Positions 1 through 12,949 of a DNA stretch of 64,000 bases are shown piece by piece. This DNA is from Ampelomyces quisqualis (lineage: Eukaryota > Ascomycota > Dothideomycetes > Pleosporales > Phaeosphaeriaceae), in contig JAGTXZ010000005.1 of assembly GCA_018398575.1 (NCBI GenBank), positions 2,480,001 through 2,544,000 of the forward strand, written 5' to 3'. Made by a program: the position numbers and the translations under genes. The notes beneath the pieces are model-generated. The model saw only the letters and a program-made list of their open reading frames with translations. It was not told the DNA's origin and ran no database searches. How positions within the stretch are numbered: position 1 is the first letter of the stretch; each line of letters starts with the position of its first letter.

Positions 1-1989
1 ACTTAAGACAAAAAGCTTACTAACTACGCTTACTAGAAGTATACTTAGGGTATAGACCTAAAGCTATACACTTAGACAACCTTAATAAAGGCCTAGAATA
101 GAAAAGTTACTTAAAGAAACAACTCTTAGAAGATAGGCCTAATAAGAACAAGATTACTTGTTATAACTATAATAAGGTTAGATATTATACGCAAGACTGT
201 TGCTCTAAGATTAAAGTTATACGCTAGCTTAACATGTTAACTAACACTTTAGAAAAAGATATTAAAGAGTAGATTATAATTAACAATTAACCTATTATTT
301 AAATAACTAACAGACTAATAATAGTAAATTAGACAAAAGACACTTCTACTATATTATCTAATAAATAGGTCTTAACTAACACTGTGTTATTTTACAAATA
401 GAAACAAAACTATAATATTAAATAATTCTAATAGCTAAGATTGCTTCTACTGCAAACGCAACAAAATATTTACAACTAGTATAACTAAACTAACAAAGCT
501 AACTAAAAACATATAAAACAGTGTTACTAATCTTTATAAGCATATTATACTCTTTAGATAAACAAGTAATATTTAAATATAGATAGAGTTACAGAGAAAA
601 AACAATTACTACACTTAGGAAACAGAGTTTATAAGACATAGGATCTACAAGAGACTACAAGAGTCTATAATACTTAGAAAGACTAAAAACTTACACTAAA
701 CAAGCTAAATATACACTTACTACTAGCTAGCTCTAAACTAGTGCGTAAGAATACAACAGTTAGAGAACTATATTAAGAGATAGACACAAACAGACTATAT
801 AAGACGCGCTATAACTTATACACAAAGTAGATATACTATACTAACAATAAGTAAGTATTAGTACTAAACTTTATACTTATAAAATACTAAGATAGGAAGG
901 TAAACAAATTGTATTAAATTCTGCTTACAGATAGATACCTACAGGATCCTTATAATCTAAAACACAGACTTTTATTATAAATAGTGTGCAAAAGCAACTA
1001 CTACCTAATACATTATAGTAGTAAAATTAACTAATACTTTTCTTAGCAAAAGAAACCTTATAAGTACTAATAGTACAATTGCTTTAAGGATACCTGCGCA
1101 AATTACCTATATAACAAATAAAGCGTAGAAAGTTTTCTTAATATATTAGAAAAAGAAAGTATATCTAACAAAATACTTGTTAATAGTAGCTGCATAAACT
1201 ACACTTAGTAGTTCTGCCTATAACTAGAGGGCAAAAAGCACTACAACAATAAAGAAGCTAACTAATATAAAAAGAATAAGTCTTTTTTAAAGTAAACTTT
1301 AGACTCTAGAAAGAGACTTAGAGCTGTAACGTAATTAACTTAGCTAAGCTTACAAAACTTATAGTAAAAGTTAACAAAAAAAGAATAAAGGTGCTTCTAA
1401 ATTTAAGATTGTAAGTAAACTATATTTTAGGTAATACTTTGTTAAGAGCTAGGCTCTAACTTTACTAGAAACAATAATTATATAAACTTTATATTGCAAA
1501 TAGAAAGCAGATACCTAACAAGTTACTTATTAGATATAAAACTACTATAAAACTTAATATTTAAAGAACTAAACAGGAAATATACTTAGACGTCTTTAGA
1601 TTAGCTACTTACAATATTATATTAGGACTTCTATAGTTTAGAAAGAATAGCCTATAAGTTAACTTAAGAAAGAGATCTATCTCTCTAAGGAATTACAACA
1701 ACTTAACACATTCTAAGCCTATGTATTAGTAGCGTTTAATAGTAAATAAGAAGATAATTAATAATATTACTTTAACTTAGATATAGTTTAAGATACAACT
1801 AGTTAACTTAGACAATTAAGAAAGAAATACTAATATGTTATAAGTTTTAGAGAAACGTGTAACTTTTAATATACCTAAGAAATATAGAAAGTTTAAGAAA
1901 CTATTTTTAGAAGAGACAGGTCTAAAAGCACTGCCTAAGTATTAAGAGTAGGACTACAAAATTGTCTTAAAAGAAGGGAAAAGGCTAAC

Positions 1990-4440
1990 CTTTAGACTAA
2001 TCTACAGATAATTAGAAAAAGAGCTAGAAGTAATCTAAAAGTATATCTAGGTAAACTTAAAGAAAAGTTTTATTAAAGTATTAGAATTACTAGCTAGATA
2101 ATTAATTATGTTTGTACTAAAGAAGAATAGCAAACTACAACTATATATTAACTTTTAGAAACTTAATAATATTATACTTAAGAATTAATACTTACTACTT
2201 AATATTTTAGAACTATAGAATTAACTAGCCTATGCAAAAATCTTTATAGCCCTAGATCTAAGAGGCGCGTACAACTTTATACGTATAAAGAAAGGCAAAG
2301 AATAAAATACAGCGTTTAGAACATACTACAGCTACTATAAGTACTTAGTAATGCTATTTAGTTTTACTAACGTTCTAGCAACGTGTTAAGTACTTATTAA
2401 TAATATACTTTAAATACACTTTAACATATTTGTTATTGTATACTTTAATAATATTTTTATATATTTAGAAAATAAGAAGAAACATATAGGACATGTTTAT
2501 ACAATTCTAACGCTACTAGAAAAAAAATTCTTAGTAGTAGACTTTAACAAATGTAAATAGCACTAGAAAGAAGTAGAATTCTTAAGATATATAGTTAGAA
2601 AGAATAGAGTATAAATAAGTAAAGATAAGATTAAAGTTATTAGAGATTAGCTAACACCTACTACAGTAAAGGATATCTAATCTTTTTTAGGCTTTATTAA
2701 CTTTAATTAATAGTTTATTTAGAACTTCTTACTAATTGCTACGCTACTTACTAAACTTACACAAAAAGATATACCTTAGAAATAGATAGGAGAACAAAGC
2801 TAAGTATTTAAGATACTTAAAAATACTTATATAGCACTACTTGTCTTTATTACATTTAGAAGCAGAGAGCTGCTTAAATTTCAAACTAACGCATTAGATT
2901 TAGCAATTAGAATGTGTGCAAAACAAAAACAAAATAAGAAATAGTATCTAATAGCCTACTACTTACAAAAATTTATCCTACTAGAAGAAAATTACAATAT
3001 ATATAACAAAGAACTACTTGCAATTATAGTAGTACTTAAATATTAAAGAATCTACACAGAGAGTTGCTTAGATCTTATAATATACTTAGACTACAAAAAC
3101 TTAACAACCTTTACTACTACTAAAGTACTTAATTAAAAACAAGTATAATAGTTAGAGAGGTTAGGGTAATACAAGTTTGAAATTGTCTATACACCTAAAA
3201 AGAATAATAGCAGAGCAGACGCTCTAAGCTAAATATTAAATATTACTAGAACTAAAACTATTAACAGCTTAAGTATCTTTAAAAGATAAAACAATAGATC
3301 TCTTAGACTAGTAAGATATATTAACAACTTAACAATAAAAATTAGAATTAATGTTCTAGAAGAACTATAGAAATTAATTATACAATAACACTACAATAAC
3401 ACAGTATACAGTTATCTTAGAGTTAGCTAAACTATAAAACTTATTTAACAGAATTATTAGTTTAAGAACATAAAAGATAAAGTAAGCGCTTATATTAAGA
3501 TATATACAGACTGTTAACGTAACAAATATAGTACACATGCGCCTTATAAACAAATGCAGCTAATAGAGCTTTTAACTAAGCCTTAGACTAACATATTAAT
3601 AGACTTTGTAACAAGACTACTACTGTTAAAAGACCTTGCTACAGGATTAGCCTATAACGCTATTATAGTTATAGTAGATTGCTTTACAAAATAAACTATA
3701 ATGCTACTTTTTTAACAAGACTATATAGCTATTTAGCAGGCACACGTGTTTAAGGATAGACTTATTAGATACTATAGCATACTAAAGTTAATTATTAGTA
3801 ATTAAGACAAACTCTTTACGTTAAATTATTAGACTACCTTAATAGCAGAAATTAAGACCTATAAAAGCTATTAACAGCTTGTTATTTCTAAACAGATAGC
3901 TAAATAAAAAGAATAAACAAAACTATAAAGACATATCTTAAGATATACAGTAACTTGTAACAGACAAATTAGGTTTTACTACTACTAATAGTATAGTTAG
4001 CCTATAATAACAAATTATCTAAAGCTATAAGCAAGACGCTATACTTTGCAAACTACAGACAGCATCTAAATCTCTTTATAAGAATATTGCCTAGCCCTAA
4101 GACTAAAGCTGCTATATAGATAGCAGAAGAAATAAAGAAAACCTATACTAAAATAGAAGAATAAATACAACACGCTTAGACACAAAGTATCTTAAATGTT
4201 AATAGAAAATAAAAAACAGCACTTTAGCTAAAAGAGAGGAATAAGATGTATCTCTACACTAAAAATCTATACATTAAATATCTAAGCAAAGGACTTAACT
4301 ATATTAAAGTTAGACTGTTTTTAATTTTAAAAAGAAACAGACTAGTTATATATACACTTAAGCTTCTACCTAATGTAAAGATCTACTTTAGATTCTACAG
4401 AAGCCTACTAGAACTAGCTAACTTAGAAACACTATTATAG
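1990..4440 (+). pseudogene. Gyp-A pol (RT-RNase H-integrase) remnant
   Basis: This is the degraded pol segment of Gyp-A. Its last piece, 4246-4440, is still open for 64 codons. It reads like the integrase C-terminus that follows the catalytic core in chromoviruses: YLYTKNL, then KGLNYIKV, then LKLLPNVKI and FRSLLELA, matching the GPY/F-type module that contacts DNA and leads into the chromodomain. The Met at 4246 is therefore not a real start but an internal codon of the polyprotein. Earlier parts hold many in-frame TAG/TAA. No activity is expected, since both catalytic Asp of RT are changed to Asn. Confidence 0.85.
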
Positions 4441-4600
4441 CAAACCTTTTGCTATAAACTTAAAGAAAAAAACGAATTTAAAGTTAAGAAAATAGTAACA
4501 CACTAAGACAACAACTATTAAAAAAATTACCTAGTTAAATTGTTAGAGTACAACAACTTAGAAAATATATAAGAACTAGAAACAAACCTTATAAACTGCT
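4441..4600 (+). pseudogene. Gyp-A integrase chromodomain remnant
   Basis: Directly downstream of the integrase tail, in the same frame, the translation shows an acidic/basic lead (KEKNEFKVKKI), then NYLVKLLEYNN and an ENI-stop-ELETNL stretch. This fits the chromodomain pattern hyb-x-VKW-x-GY-x-x-x-x-NTWEP. The Trp codons of that pattern are lost here, as expected from TGG-to-TAG or TTG-like change. Chromodomains of chromoviral integrases recognise histone marks and steer insertion into heterochromatin, which suits the repeat nest seen here. Confidence 0.75.
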
Positions 4601-4639
4601 GCTAACTCCTAACGCAGTATAGGTAACAGGTTTACCTAA

Positions 4640-5200
4640 GTATAAAGGCACATAAGCCTTTTATATGTTATTAACTATACTATTTATAGAACTCTAAGTA
4701 GAAGGTAATAAAGTTATTTTACTAGAAGATAACATAGCCTTCTAAGGTTTTAGTTATTAAATAGATGTTTCTTCTGCAGAAATAGCTTCTACTGCCTAAG
4801 CAGCGTTTTCTTTTAACAAACACTACACCTTTTACTCTTTTTGCTAAAGCGTATCTAGGCACGCTTGTAGATAATCCTTTTCTACCTTCATAACTAACTA
4901 TTTATTTTTAGACATGTAGATATTATAATCTTTTGCATTTAAGTAATTATACTTACTATACTTTTTAGAATAAATATATACTTAATAAACACAATTAGCT
5001 AGTTAACAGTTATAATAAGCTATAAGTATAACATCTCTAAAGATATTAATAAAGAAAGAATGTTTTAGTTAACGTTAAGTACTAGATTTAGAAGAGACCT
5101 TTAGCATAATAAAAACTTTAAGAACAAAGTCTAAGAAGAAGAAGGATAGTGTTACAACTTATAAGCTGCTAGGCCTAGCTTAACTAAAGCGCTCTCTTTT
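4640..5200 (-). pseudogene. Gyp-A antisense Cys-rich/coiled-coil ORF remnant
   Basis: On the strand opposite to pol, just past the chromodomain, one minus frame reads through with stops almost only at Gln/Trp-type codons. It carries a cluster around 4925-5045 with the pattern C-x6-C-x-Y-x2-Y, then KKYSKYNY. Most of the Tyr there are explained as former Cys. Next come a Lys/Glu/Leu-rich stretch (KVEKDYLQACLDTL) and an Ala/Glu-rich segment. A similar antisense, Cys-rich ORF sits in the same place in Gyp-B and Gyp-F, which is the main reason to call it. Function unknown; a nucleic-acid-binding accessory protein is a guess from composition. Confidence 0.5.
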
Positions 5201-5599
5201 AAGTAAAAATAACTAAAAAGCATACTCTGCACTGCACTACTAATTAGTTACTAGACTAAGCTACTTTCTCTACTCTCTTGCTTAACACAGAGCTAATATA
5301 GTAAGATACTCTCTCTGCTCTCTTTAGTCTTATAAAGTACGCAGAGCATACAGAGTAAAGGTAGAACCTTTTTAGTATATAGAAACTATAATAAACTCTT
5401 ATAGATTATTAGGTTTAACTTATATTTTAATAACTTATGTTATAGATGCTTAAGTTAGTAACTAGCTATTTAACTATTATTACTCTTTTTAGAAAGCTTT
5501 AGTCTTTACTATCTTAGTAACAATACTCTTTGTATCTAAAGTAACTCTACACCTATCTGCAAAAACTAACTTTAGCTATACCTCTAGTCTACACTAGCA
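5201..5599. other. AT-rich stretch without recognisable gene
   Basis: No frame shows a recognisable family. The 3' LTR of Gyp-A and the left end of the LO-1 element may lie here, but I found no sequence matching the CGTCAGGAAAA-type terminus or an LTR pair. Confidence 0.4.
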
Positions 5600-8500
5600 T
5601 TCTTATTGTTTGCTACTAGACTAACAGTCTTAACAGAATAACAGCCTAGACATACGTATTAAGACTCTAACTACTAAAATTAAGCGCCTAAAAGAGTAGA
5701 ATAATAGTACTATAAAGAAAGTAGAGGAAAGCAGAAACAAAGATGCTGCGTAAACACAAAACAACGCAATATTTACGCTAATTACTATACTTAGATAAAA
5801 ACACAAGAGGGCTATAGAAAAACAATAGAGGTTACTAGAAGAAGATACTTACTTTAGTAGTAAAGAGAAATAAGAAGAGTATAATAAAGGTAATAGAGAT
5901 AAGAATAAAAAGCTCTAGTTAGCAAAATAACTTGCGTTAGAAGAAAGGCTATAGCTCTAAGCTCTACTACACGTAAGGTAAGTACACTATAGAAAGCCTA
6001 TAACTATAATTTACGCAACTAATATGTAAGATAAAATAGTAGATAAACTATAAGCTTAAATTGGAGTAGTAATAGATTACTGCTAAGAGAACAAATAGTA
6101 GACAGTAGCTAACTTATTTAGATCTCTTCTAGAAGACTTTAAGGATAACGCGCTTATAATACTATATTTATCATAGAAACTAACAGTTCTATTTATAGTA
6201 TACTAACTAACAGAGGCCTATATACTTTACAAAAAAGAGTTACCTTTAGACAATAGCAGTATATTTAAGAACATAATAGGTATAGAAAAAACAAGATTAG
6301 CTATACTTATAATAATTATAAGGTATGCGCACTTTAAGAACTAGACTAAAGTGCAAGAAGACTAATTAAAGAATAAAACTAGTTAATATAGAGCTAAAGA
6401 CAACAGTTAAAAACAGTACTCTATAACAAACTAACAGATATTCTTATATGCATACAAAAATAACTCTTTAATGCTAGAAGAGCTATAGTTAGCAGTATCT
6501 ATAGTAAGTAGATAAGGCTGCGCACTAGCTGCATAAAAGGCTAAAATTATTACTATAAGCCTCTGCAAATCTAAATAGTGCAATCTAAAAGACTCTCTTG
6601 CGCTCTATATCTGCTTTATAGACAACACTTCTCTATAGAGTATAGGCGCACTAATAGCAGACAAAGAAATAGAGATAAGAATTAATCTGCAAGTTAAACA
6701 GCACCTTATAGCGTCTAAATAAAACGTTCTACTGCGCAAATTTATAAATAATAGTAAGAAGTATATAAAGACAGTTCTATAGTATATCCAAGAACACTAT
6801 ATACTAAAAGTCTACCTAAATATAACTGCGCACTATCTAGCACTATCTACTAGCTAATTTATAATTATATATAGCTATATAACACTAGTAAAACACGTAC
6901 TTAATAAATACTAAACTATAAGACTTATAACTACACGCAAAATATTATTAAAAGGTAGCAAAGTAAGCGTAAAAGATACTCTTAATATTCTTAGCTACGT
7001 AGTAATATAAAGATATATTATCTTTAACAAGTTTTATAACTACAAATCTAAGAACACTATTATAAGCAACTTATATAAGACTATTTAAAGCAAGAACTAT
7101 AGTTATTAGTAAAAGTCCTAGGCCCTCTTAGGTACACTAATAGAGAAAAGTCTCTATAAGATACTTATTTTTATCTCTCTAGCGCTTAGCAGACGACAAG
7201 ACAATAAGAACTTCTTAAACTAGCACTGTTTTACAGGCAAGAAGGATAATATAGACAGTTCTAAACTATTTGCTACTGCTAACCTTGTGTACGCAAGTAT
7301 TAAGAAAATTGTAGATATAAAAGAGATAAGAAAGATGTTAAGCCTAGCTATAGCAAAGGGCTAGAACACCTACTTATCTAAGGTACAAGAAGAAGTTAAA
7401 AATGTGCTTAATTCTCTTAAGTATATAGCGCTTATAGCGTTAGGAGAGAAGATTATAGTAAGGTTTATGCTGTGTTAAACTCTAGTTACGCAAGACCTAT
7501 AGAGCTAGAAGATTTTAAGCATTAAAGGTAACTTCCTAATATTCTACTAGCTATGCTAAATAGATAACTTCTAATTGCTTATAGCTAACGCAATAACAAG
7601 ATACAAGATAGTGCTACTATAAGAAGAGCTAAATAGCGCAAAAGCTAAGAGTATATGTATATTTAACTGCGCTAAGATATAGAGTATTACAATATTCTTT
7701 ATACTAGCCTAGCTTAAGGCTGCGCTGTTTAAAAGCAAAGAAAGTAAAAAAACTAAGTAGTTTACATTAATATATATCTAACAGTACTTCTAGTAGCTAG
7801 ACAAAAGAATATTTACTAATAACCTTAACTTACTACTTATATATAGTGTAAAGTACAAGGCAATTAAGCTAAAAGCTAAGAGGACCTATATTAAAACTAG
7901 ACCTTGTTAGGAAAATTTAAGATTAATCTGGTCGGCCCAATTGCTGCAACCTGCAGCGGCCTAACAGCAATACTGTCTACTAGACAATTTGCCAAAGTTG
8001 CCCCACTTACTTCTAGTTGCTAGCAAGTCGCTAGCGAGTCGCTAGCAACTTAACAGTGTTGCTAGAGTTGCTAGATCTAACAGAGTTGCTAATGTCACCA
8101 ATTTTACGTATAGCTGTATTTTTATGATTATGTAAGTAACCTAAAAATACAAAATAAAGAGCAGAATTCCGTCCTTAAAATGCACTATTCAGATTTTTTT
8201 TAGCTACTCTGGTTATTGAGATATAGCGCGTTGAAGTTATAAACTTTTTTAAAAAAAACTTTAAAGTACGTTTAACACAATAGATCTCAACGCCTACACT
8301 ATAATATATTAAAATAAAATAGTCCTAGAGTAAACTCTAAACTTTAGTTACTATTTCTTTAAAGAAAAATATAATATATTATCTAGTTAAAGTGCTAGAG
8401 CTTTAGCGAAAACAAGCCTTAGCAAAGAACATTAAAAAGTTACAAACTTCACTGCCGTGCATCTTAGCAACTAGAGCAGCTATAAAAATTCTGAATAGTG

Positions 8501-9786
8501 CGTTTAAAAGAGGGAATCAAGCTTTATATTTTAGGTTTTTAGAATAATTACGTAATCGCGCGGGTGGGGCAGGTAGGTCCAGTGGATCAGGTGGATCAAT
8601 TTGGGCGTTTTTGTCTAATTAGGCGGCCAGAACAAATAGGGGTAGCTAGGCACTGTAGACTACAGTCAAAAACTGTCTGGTTAACTGTTCTAATAATGTT
8701 GCCAATGTTGCGGATGTTGCTAACGTTGTGTTTTCCTAACGCTAATCTTAATTAGAAAAGCTTAGCAGATAATTAAACAGTACTACGCAACGTTTAGGCT
8801 AAAATCTTTATTAGCTTATACAAACTATGTGTGCAACTAGTGCTCTAAATAAGGCTTTAAAAAAAATTTGGCAAAGATACAGTTCTTCTACTAAGAGGAG
8901 AAATGCTAAAGTCTAAAATAGACGCTGTGTTAGTAAAATAAAAGGACCTAGACTTAATATTTATTTTAGTAGCGTTAATAGCGTTTGCAAAAGCTATTAT
9001 ACTAATTAAGGTAAATAAGGTTATAATTGCAAAGCCTTAAGACAAATAGGGCACCTAAAACTAATTTATGTTTAAGGTATATTAACTAGGCTAGCTAGCA
9101 GATATGTGCAAGAGCATTATTTTATACAACCTAAAAAGTAATTTAGAAACAAAAGTTCTAAAGAAGTAGAACGTAAAGATATTGTTACGTAGTAGTCTAC
9201 AAAGTGTAATAATAGAAAGAGAAGAAATTAAGTAAGATTATAATAAGGAAATTCTTATAAAGCTTAAGAGGCTAGTATAAATTAGGTAAATTAAGCAGTA
9301 GAACTATAGAGTACAGTACACTACTATGCAAAGCTATAAGATAAAAAATGCTTAAGTAGATACGTAGCCTAGTCCTAGAAGCATAAGAATATAAAAAGTA
9401 TTGCAAAAGAAGTATATACATAGACGTAACGCAAAATTCATTTAAAGCGCAAGAATAGTGTAGATTTACAGTAAAACCTAAACTAAGTAATAGCGCTATT
9501 AAAGAGATTGCCTTAGACTTAAACTATAGTTAGGCATAGTTAAAGACAGGCTACTAACTAGCAACACAGTTGTGCAAACAGTGCAAAGCTATATTAAATA
9601 TAAGAACTATAAACTATTTTACAAAAAGGTTCTACAAACTAGGCTGCTAATAATAGTATACTAGGTATTAATATTATTGCTTAGCACAGCAGAGCATAGT
9701 TAAGAACTGTCTAGTAGCTAGCAGTATAGTTGTATTAATAGTGTTACTAATATTGCAGATGTTGCTAACGTTGTGTTTTTCTAATA
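5600..9786 (+). mobile_element. LO-1: large degraded unclassified ORF element, interrupted by foldback element Fb1
   Basis: The plus strand reads as one long protein with stops almost only at Gln/Trp-type codons from about 5600 to 7904. It continues in the same frame after Fb1 if Fb1 and one copy of its CT target duplication are left out. The N-terminal third is Lys/Gln/Glu-rich and looks coiled-coil. The middle has stretches such as LRKFINNSKKYIKTVL and ALSRRQDNKNFLN. I do not recognise a family or a DDE or YR signature. The right end (9776-9786, TTTTTCTAATA) and the roughly 90 bp before it resemble the right end of the Fb foldback family. A second, truncated copy lies inverted at 39098-39847. 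This is probably a DNA transposon encoding its transposase, but that is inference. Confidence 0.6.
7905..8741 (+). mobile_element. Fb1: foldback/TIR element copy 1 (837 bp)
   Basis: Begins TGTTAGGAAAA and ends TTTTCCTAACG, matching the family TIR CGTCAGGAAAA after RIP. It is flanked by CT on both sides, a 2-bp target duplication. The interior has two arms of about 130 bp that are inverted copies of each other (around GCACTATTCAG and CTGAATAGTGC), separated by a roughly 160 bp AT-rich centre. There is no credible coding potential, so it is a non-autonomous element. The short open frame at 8564-8755 is incidental. Confidence 0.85.
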
Positions 9787-11432
9787 TAACTTTATTAATC
9801 TTCTATACATTATTAATAAGCTAATACTCTTTGTCTTTCTTAGCTACTAGAAACTATAAGTTTTAGTACTAGCTTCTGTACAGTTTAAGAGCTTCTTAGT
9901 TAATATATTTCTGTACTATTTTAACTACTACTTCTCTAAGTTTTTAGAGGATAGGGAACTAATTAGCTTGCTACGCCTTATAAGAAATAGTATTAATTTT
10001 AATTAAAGGTGCTACCTCTTAGCTAACTTATCCTAATTTACTAAAGTCTTAGGCTAGAGCAGCTTCTTGTTAGTAAAGTAGCTTCTCTAGTATAGCTTGT
10101 TCTTATAGAAGTAAGTCTAGAAAGATCTTTATCTTTAACAAGCGTTTAAGCATAAGCTTTATACCTCTAAGAAACTTTATGTATTATAGCTTAAAGTAGC
10201 TTAAGAATTAAGCGTTCTTCTTGTTTAGTACCTGTTAAATACGCGTACGCTCTTTCTAATCTTTGTACTTACTACTATCTCTTAGAGCCTATTCTAAGTT
10301 ATCTACTAGCTAGACCTTTTAAGCTTTTTACTTATACAAAGTGCTAACGTTAAAGGAGATGTTATTTAATTATAGATTAGTTATACACTTTTACTAAATT
10401 GTTATTACTTTAACAGGTAAACCTTTTTTACTAGTTATTTTACTAAGCTCTTTCTCCTAGATATTCTTAGCACTAATATTAATTCTAAGGCTCTAGGAAA
10501 GTTGCCTTATAACACTTACTATAATATTTTAAAAGTAATAACCTATACTGTTACTAATAAGCATATATATTCTATTACTATTACTAATAAGAATAGATCT
10601 ATTAGGCTCTACGCCTATAGTGCTTATACTAGGCTACTAGAAGAACTTTGTTTCTAAGGGAATAATTAGTAATAAAGATTTCTGTTAGAGCTACTCTGTT
10701 GCTAACTTTATTACTAGCTAATTATTGCTTAGAGTATTAGAGTCTATTTAAAGCTGTATTAAGTTTAATTAATAGTCCTAGTCTAGCTGTATAATAGGGT
10801 TAGAAAGGAGTAAAACGCTAGCAATTACACTCCCCTAACGTTTTCTATAAGAAGCCTAGAGTAGAGTTCTAGCGCGTTAATCTAATTACCTCTTATATAC
10901 ACAAATCTTGTACTATGCTTACTATCCTTACTAAAGATTTAGTAGTAAGTTAGCCTATTAGTTGCGTACTTAATTCTAGCTCAAGCGTCTGTTAGAAAGA
11001 GATTGCCTAGAATAATTAGGTTTATGCACTTCTTAAGAATAAAGAAGCTAGTAGAGATTTTAATCCTTCTAATAGTAATAGGTACTCTCTATACAATGCC
11101 TAAGAACATTTTAGTTAATCTGTTTACTGCTACTATTTTTACAGTTCTTATACTCTTTAGCAGAGACGTAATTAAAAGCATAGCTTGTTCTACTATTTCT
11201 CTTTTTATAGTGTTAAGCTCTGCGCTAGAGTTAATAAGGCTAAGAAACTAGGTCCTCTTAATGTTAATAGGTACTTTTAGGCATTCTCTTCTAAGGTGTT
11301 CTACACCTAAGGCTTAATTATACTTTCTTTAATAGTAAGTAGACTTACAAAAGTCCTTATTAGTAGTAAGCTTAAGGCCTAGTTCTTTATTACGTTAGAT
11401 ATGCCTTTTAATCTAGCTAATCTCTAGGTCTA
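9787..11432 (-). pseudogene. Gyp-D protease/pol-proximal fragment (piece 4 of a nested Gypsy)
   Basis: Read on the minus strand through Gln/Trp-type stops, the segment around 11000-11300 shows a retroviral-type aspartic protease. It has a hydrophobic beta strand leading to an LINSSAELNTI motif (the position of the D-S/T-G catalytic triad, here mutated), and later an IILGNLFLTDA stretch, which fits the conserved hyb-LG-x-x-hyb flap/C-terminal motif. The fragment ends at the Gyp-B insertion at 11433 and resumes at 18465, where the upstream gag C-terminus lies. The plus-strand open frame at 11003-11251 is only the complement of this region. Confidence 0.7.
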
Positions 11433-11701
11433 TATAAGGATGCTACAACGTAGAGCTGTTAGTCGCGCAGCAATGCGCCTGCGCTACTATAACACTACTC
11501 TAGCTAGTATACGCGTAAAACGCGCACAGCTGCCCTAGCGTCTTAATAGCGCTACACTAGCGCAGATCTAGTATATTCTAGTTGTAAGGATATGCGTCTA
11601 GTTATATCTACAAAAGGGCTGTTCTGTACTAAAGCTGCAGAACAAGAATTAACTTACTTTATTGTTATCTTGTAACTTTGCTGCTATACAAACCTCTTAC
11701 A
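11433..11701 (+). repeat. Gyp-B copy 1 5' LTR
   Basis: Starts TATAAGGATGC (RIPed form of TGTAAG) and ends CTCTTACA. Clearly alignable with 18172-18464 and, in reverse, with 32714-32995, 33476-33762 and 39848-40129. It contains a GC-rich core (cgcgtaaaacgcgcacagct) that has kept CpG, consistent with CpA-directed mutation. Confidence 0.9.
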
Positions 11702-11759
11702 GTTTTAATTTCTCTACTTTACAAAAGAATAGCAGCCTAGTTACCTAATAACAATAGAT

Positions 11760-12830
11760 TAGGATCTGCTCTTAAGCCTACTAGCTAACTTATTAAGAGA
11801 AAACACCTCTAATAAGAAATTAATACTTAGCCTAGGCAAACGCTTAGCGCAGCTAAAGCGCTAGCGCTAACAGCTTAAGAAGCAAGCTAAGATCTAGACT
11901 CTACAGGAGGAAGTACGCTAATAGGAGCAATTATTAGTAGGTAAACAGCTTCTCTTACTTCTTAAACAGCCTTTAGGCGCTCTAAATAAAACAGATCTTC
12001 TAACTCTTCTAGTTAAACGCAACACGTCTCTACTAGCGCAACGCTCTTAACTTAACCTATTAGCGCTACTAGAGCGTAGGCCAAAGATTAAGAAAATCCC
12101 TGTCTTTAAAGGTAAGGGAATTAGAGAGTATTAGGACTTTAAGGCTAGGCTATCTATTGCCTTTTAACTAGACCCCTTAGCCTTTTAGCTTAAGAACTCA
12201 AAGATTGCCTTTACTCTCTAGTACCTACAAACTACATTTTAATAGATATAGATATAGAAGATATAGAAAGATAACAGTAAAACGCTAGCGTAGCGCAATA
12301 TAATGTCTTTTCTACTTAATTAGATTAAGAGCTCTGTAAATAAGGAGCTTTAAGTTACTATACAGTACTAAAAGGTAGCCTAAAAAGACAGCTAAATAGT
12401 AAACAAATTCGCAGCCTATCTATCTACTTAAGAAAATTAGGTAAACTTCTCTTATAAGCAGAAACACCTAGTAATACACTTGTACAGCAAACTCTGCCTA
12501 GAGATTAGAGTAGCTCTCTCTAACTATACTAAGTTTTCTACTACCTGTAGAAAACTTGTTAAACGCGCTATAACGCTAGAAGATAACTTACGCTACAGTA
12601 GTAGTATACTATTGCTATACTATTATACACATAGAATGCTTAGTATAGGAAAAACTTTGCAGTCTAAACCTAACGCAATAGCTCTATAACGTTATATTAC
12701 TAGCACTACAAACCTAAGCCTAAAGCTAACTAACGCCTGCTACTATTGCAGCAAGATAGGCTATTAGGCTAGAGAGTGTAGATTAAGGCTTAACAGCTCT
12801 TCTTCTGTTACTAGCTTAAACGCAATACAA
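11760..12830 (+). pseudogene. Gyp-B gag remnant with zinc knuckle
   Basis: Degraded capsid/nucleocapsid gene. An open piece at 12480-12689 (YSKLCLEIRVALSNYTKF...) is conserved in the two minus-strand copies at 31724-31933 and 52503-52685, so it is a true coding segment although its Met is not the start. The zinc knuckle at 12738-12782 reads C-x2-C-x4-Y-x4-C with His changed to Tyr and one Gln codon changed to TAG. Nucleocapsid knuckles bind element RNA during packaging. Confidence 0.8.
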
Positions 12831-12949
12831 ACAAAAAACAAGTAGGCCTAAAAGAAGCTTTTCTCTTAATAGCCTAAGTTCTACTATAACAGAAGGATTA
12901 TATTAAAGTACTAGAAACGCTGCGTAACAACAGCGCTATATAGCCTACA

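Larger units (their letters stand above)
1..4620 (+). mobile_element. Gyp-A: RIP-degraded chromovirus-type Gypsy retrotransposon, left part cut by window edge
   Basis: Conceptual translation through stops gives a Gypsy polyprotein in the canonical order. A CCHC zinc knuckle lies at about 159-200, with Cys and His read as Tyr. RT runs from about 2050 to 2650 and contains a readable LDLRGAY-like stretch near 2240. RNase H (about 2880-3240) ends in a TPKKNNSRADALS-like sequence. Integrase spans about 3480-4200, then a GPY/F-like tail and a chromodomain. The RT catalytic box at 2441-2452 reads YFNN where active Gypsy elements have Y-x-D-D. Nearly all stops are TAA/TAG at positions expected to be Gln or Trp, which is the RIP signature. 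No LTR was recognised on either side; the 5' part lies outside the window. Confidence 0.9.

Noticed and set aside
8564..8755. Frames at 8564-8755 and 37741-37929 as a shared small gene
   Set aside because: They are identical positions in two Fb foldback copies, lie in terminal repeats and are not conserved as protein.
11003..11251. 82-codon plus-strand frame with hydrophobic segments, as a membrane protein
   Set aside because: It is the complement of the Gyp-D protease region, which gives a better protein on the minus strand.
12480..12689. Short open frame as a free-standing gene
   Set aside because: It is an internal piece of Gyp-B gag, repeated at 31724-31933 and 52503-52685.
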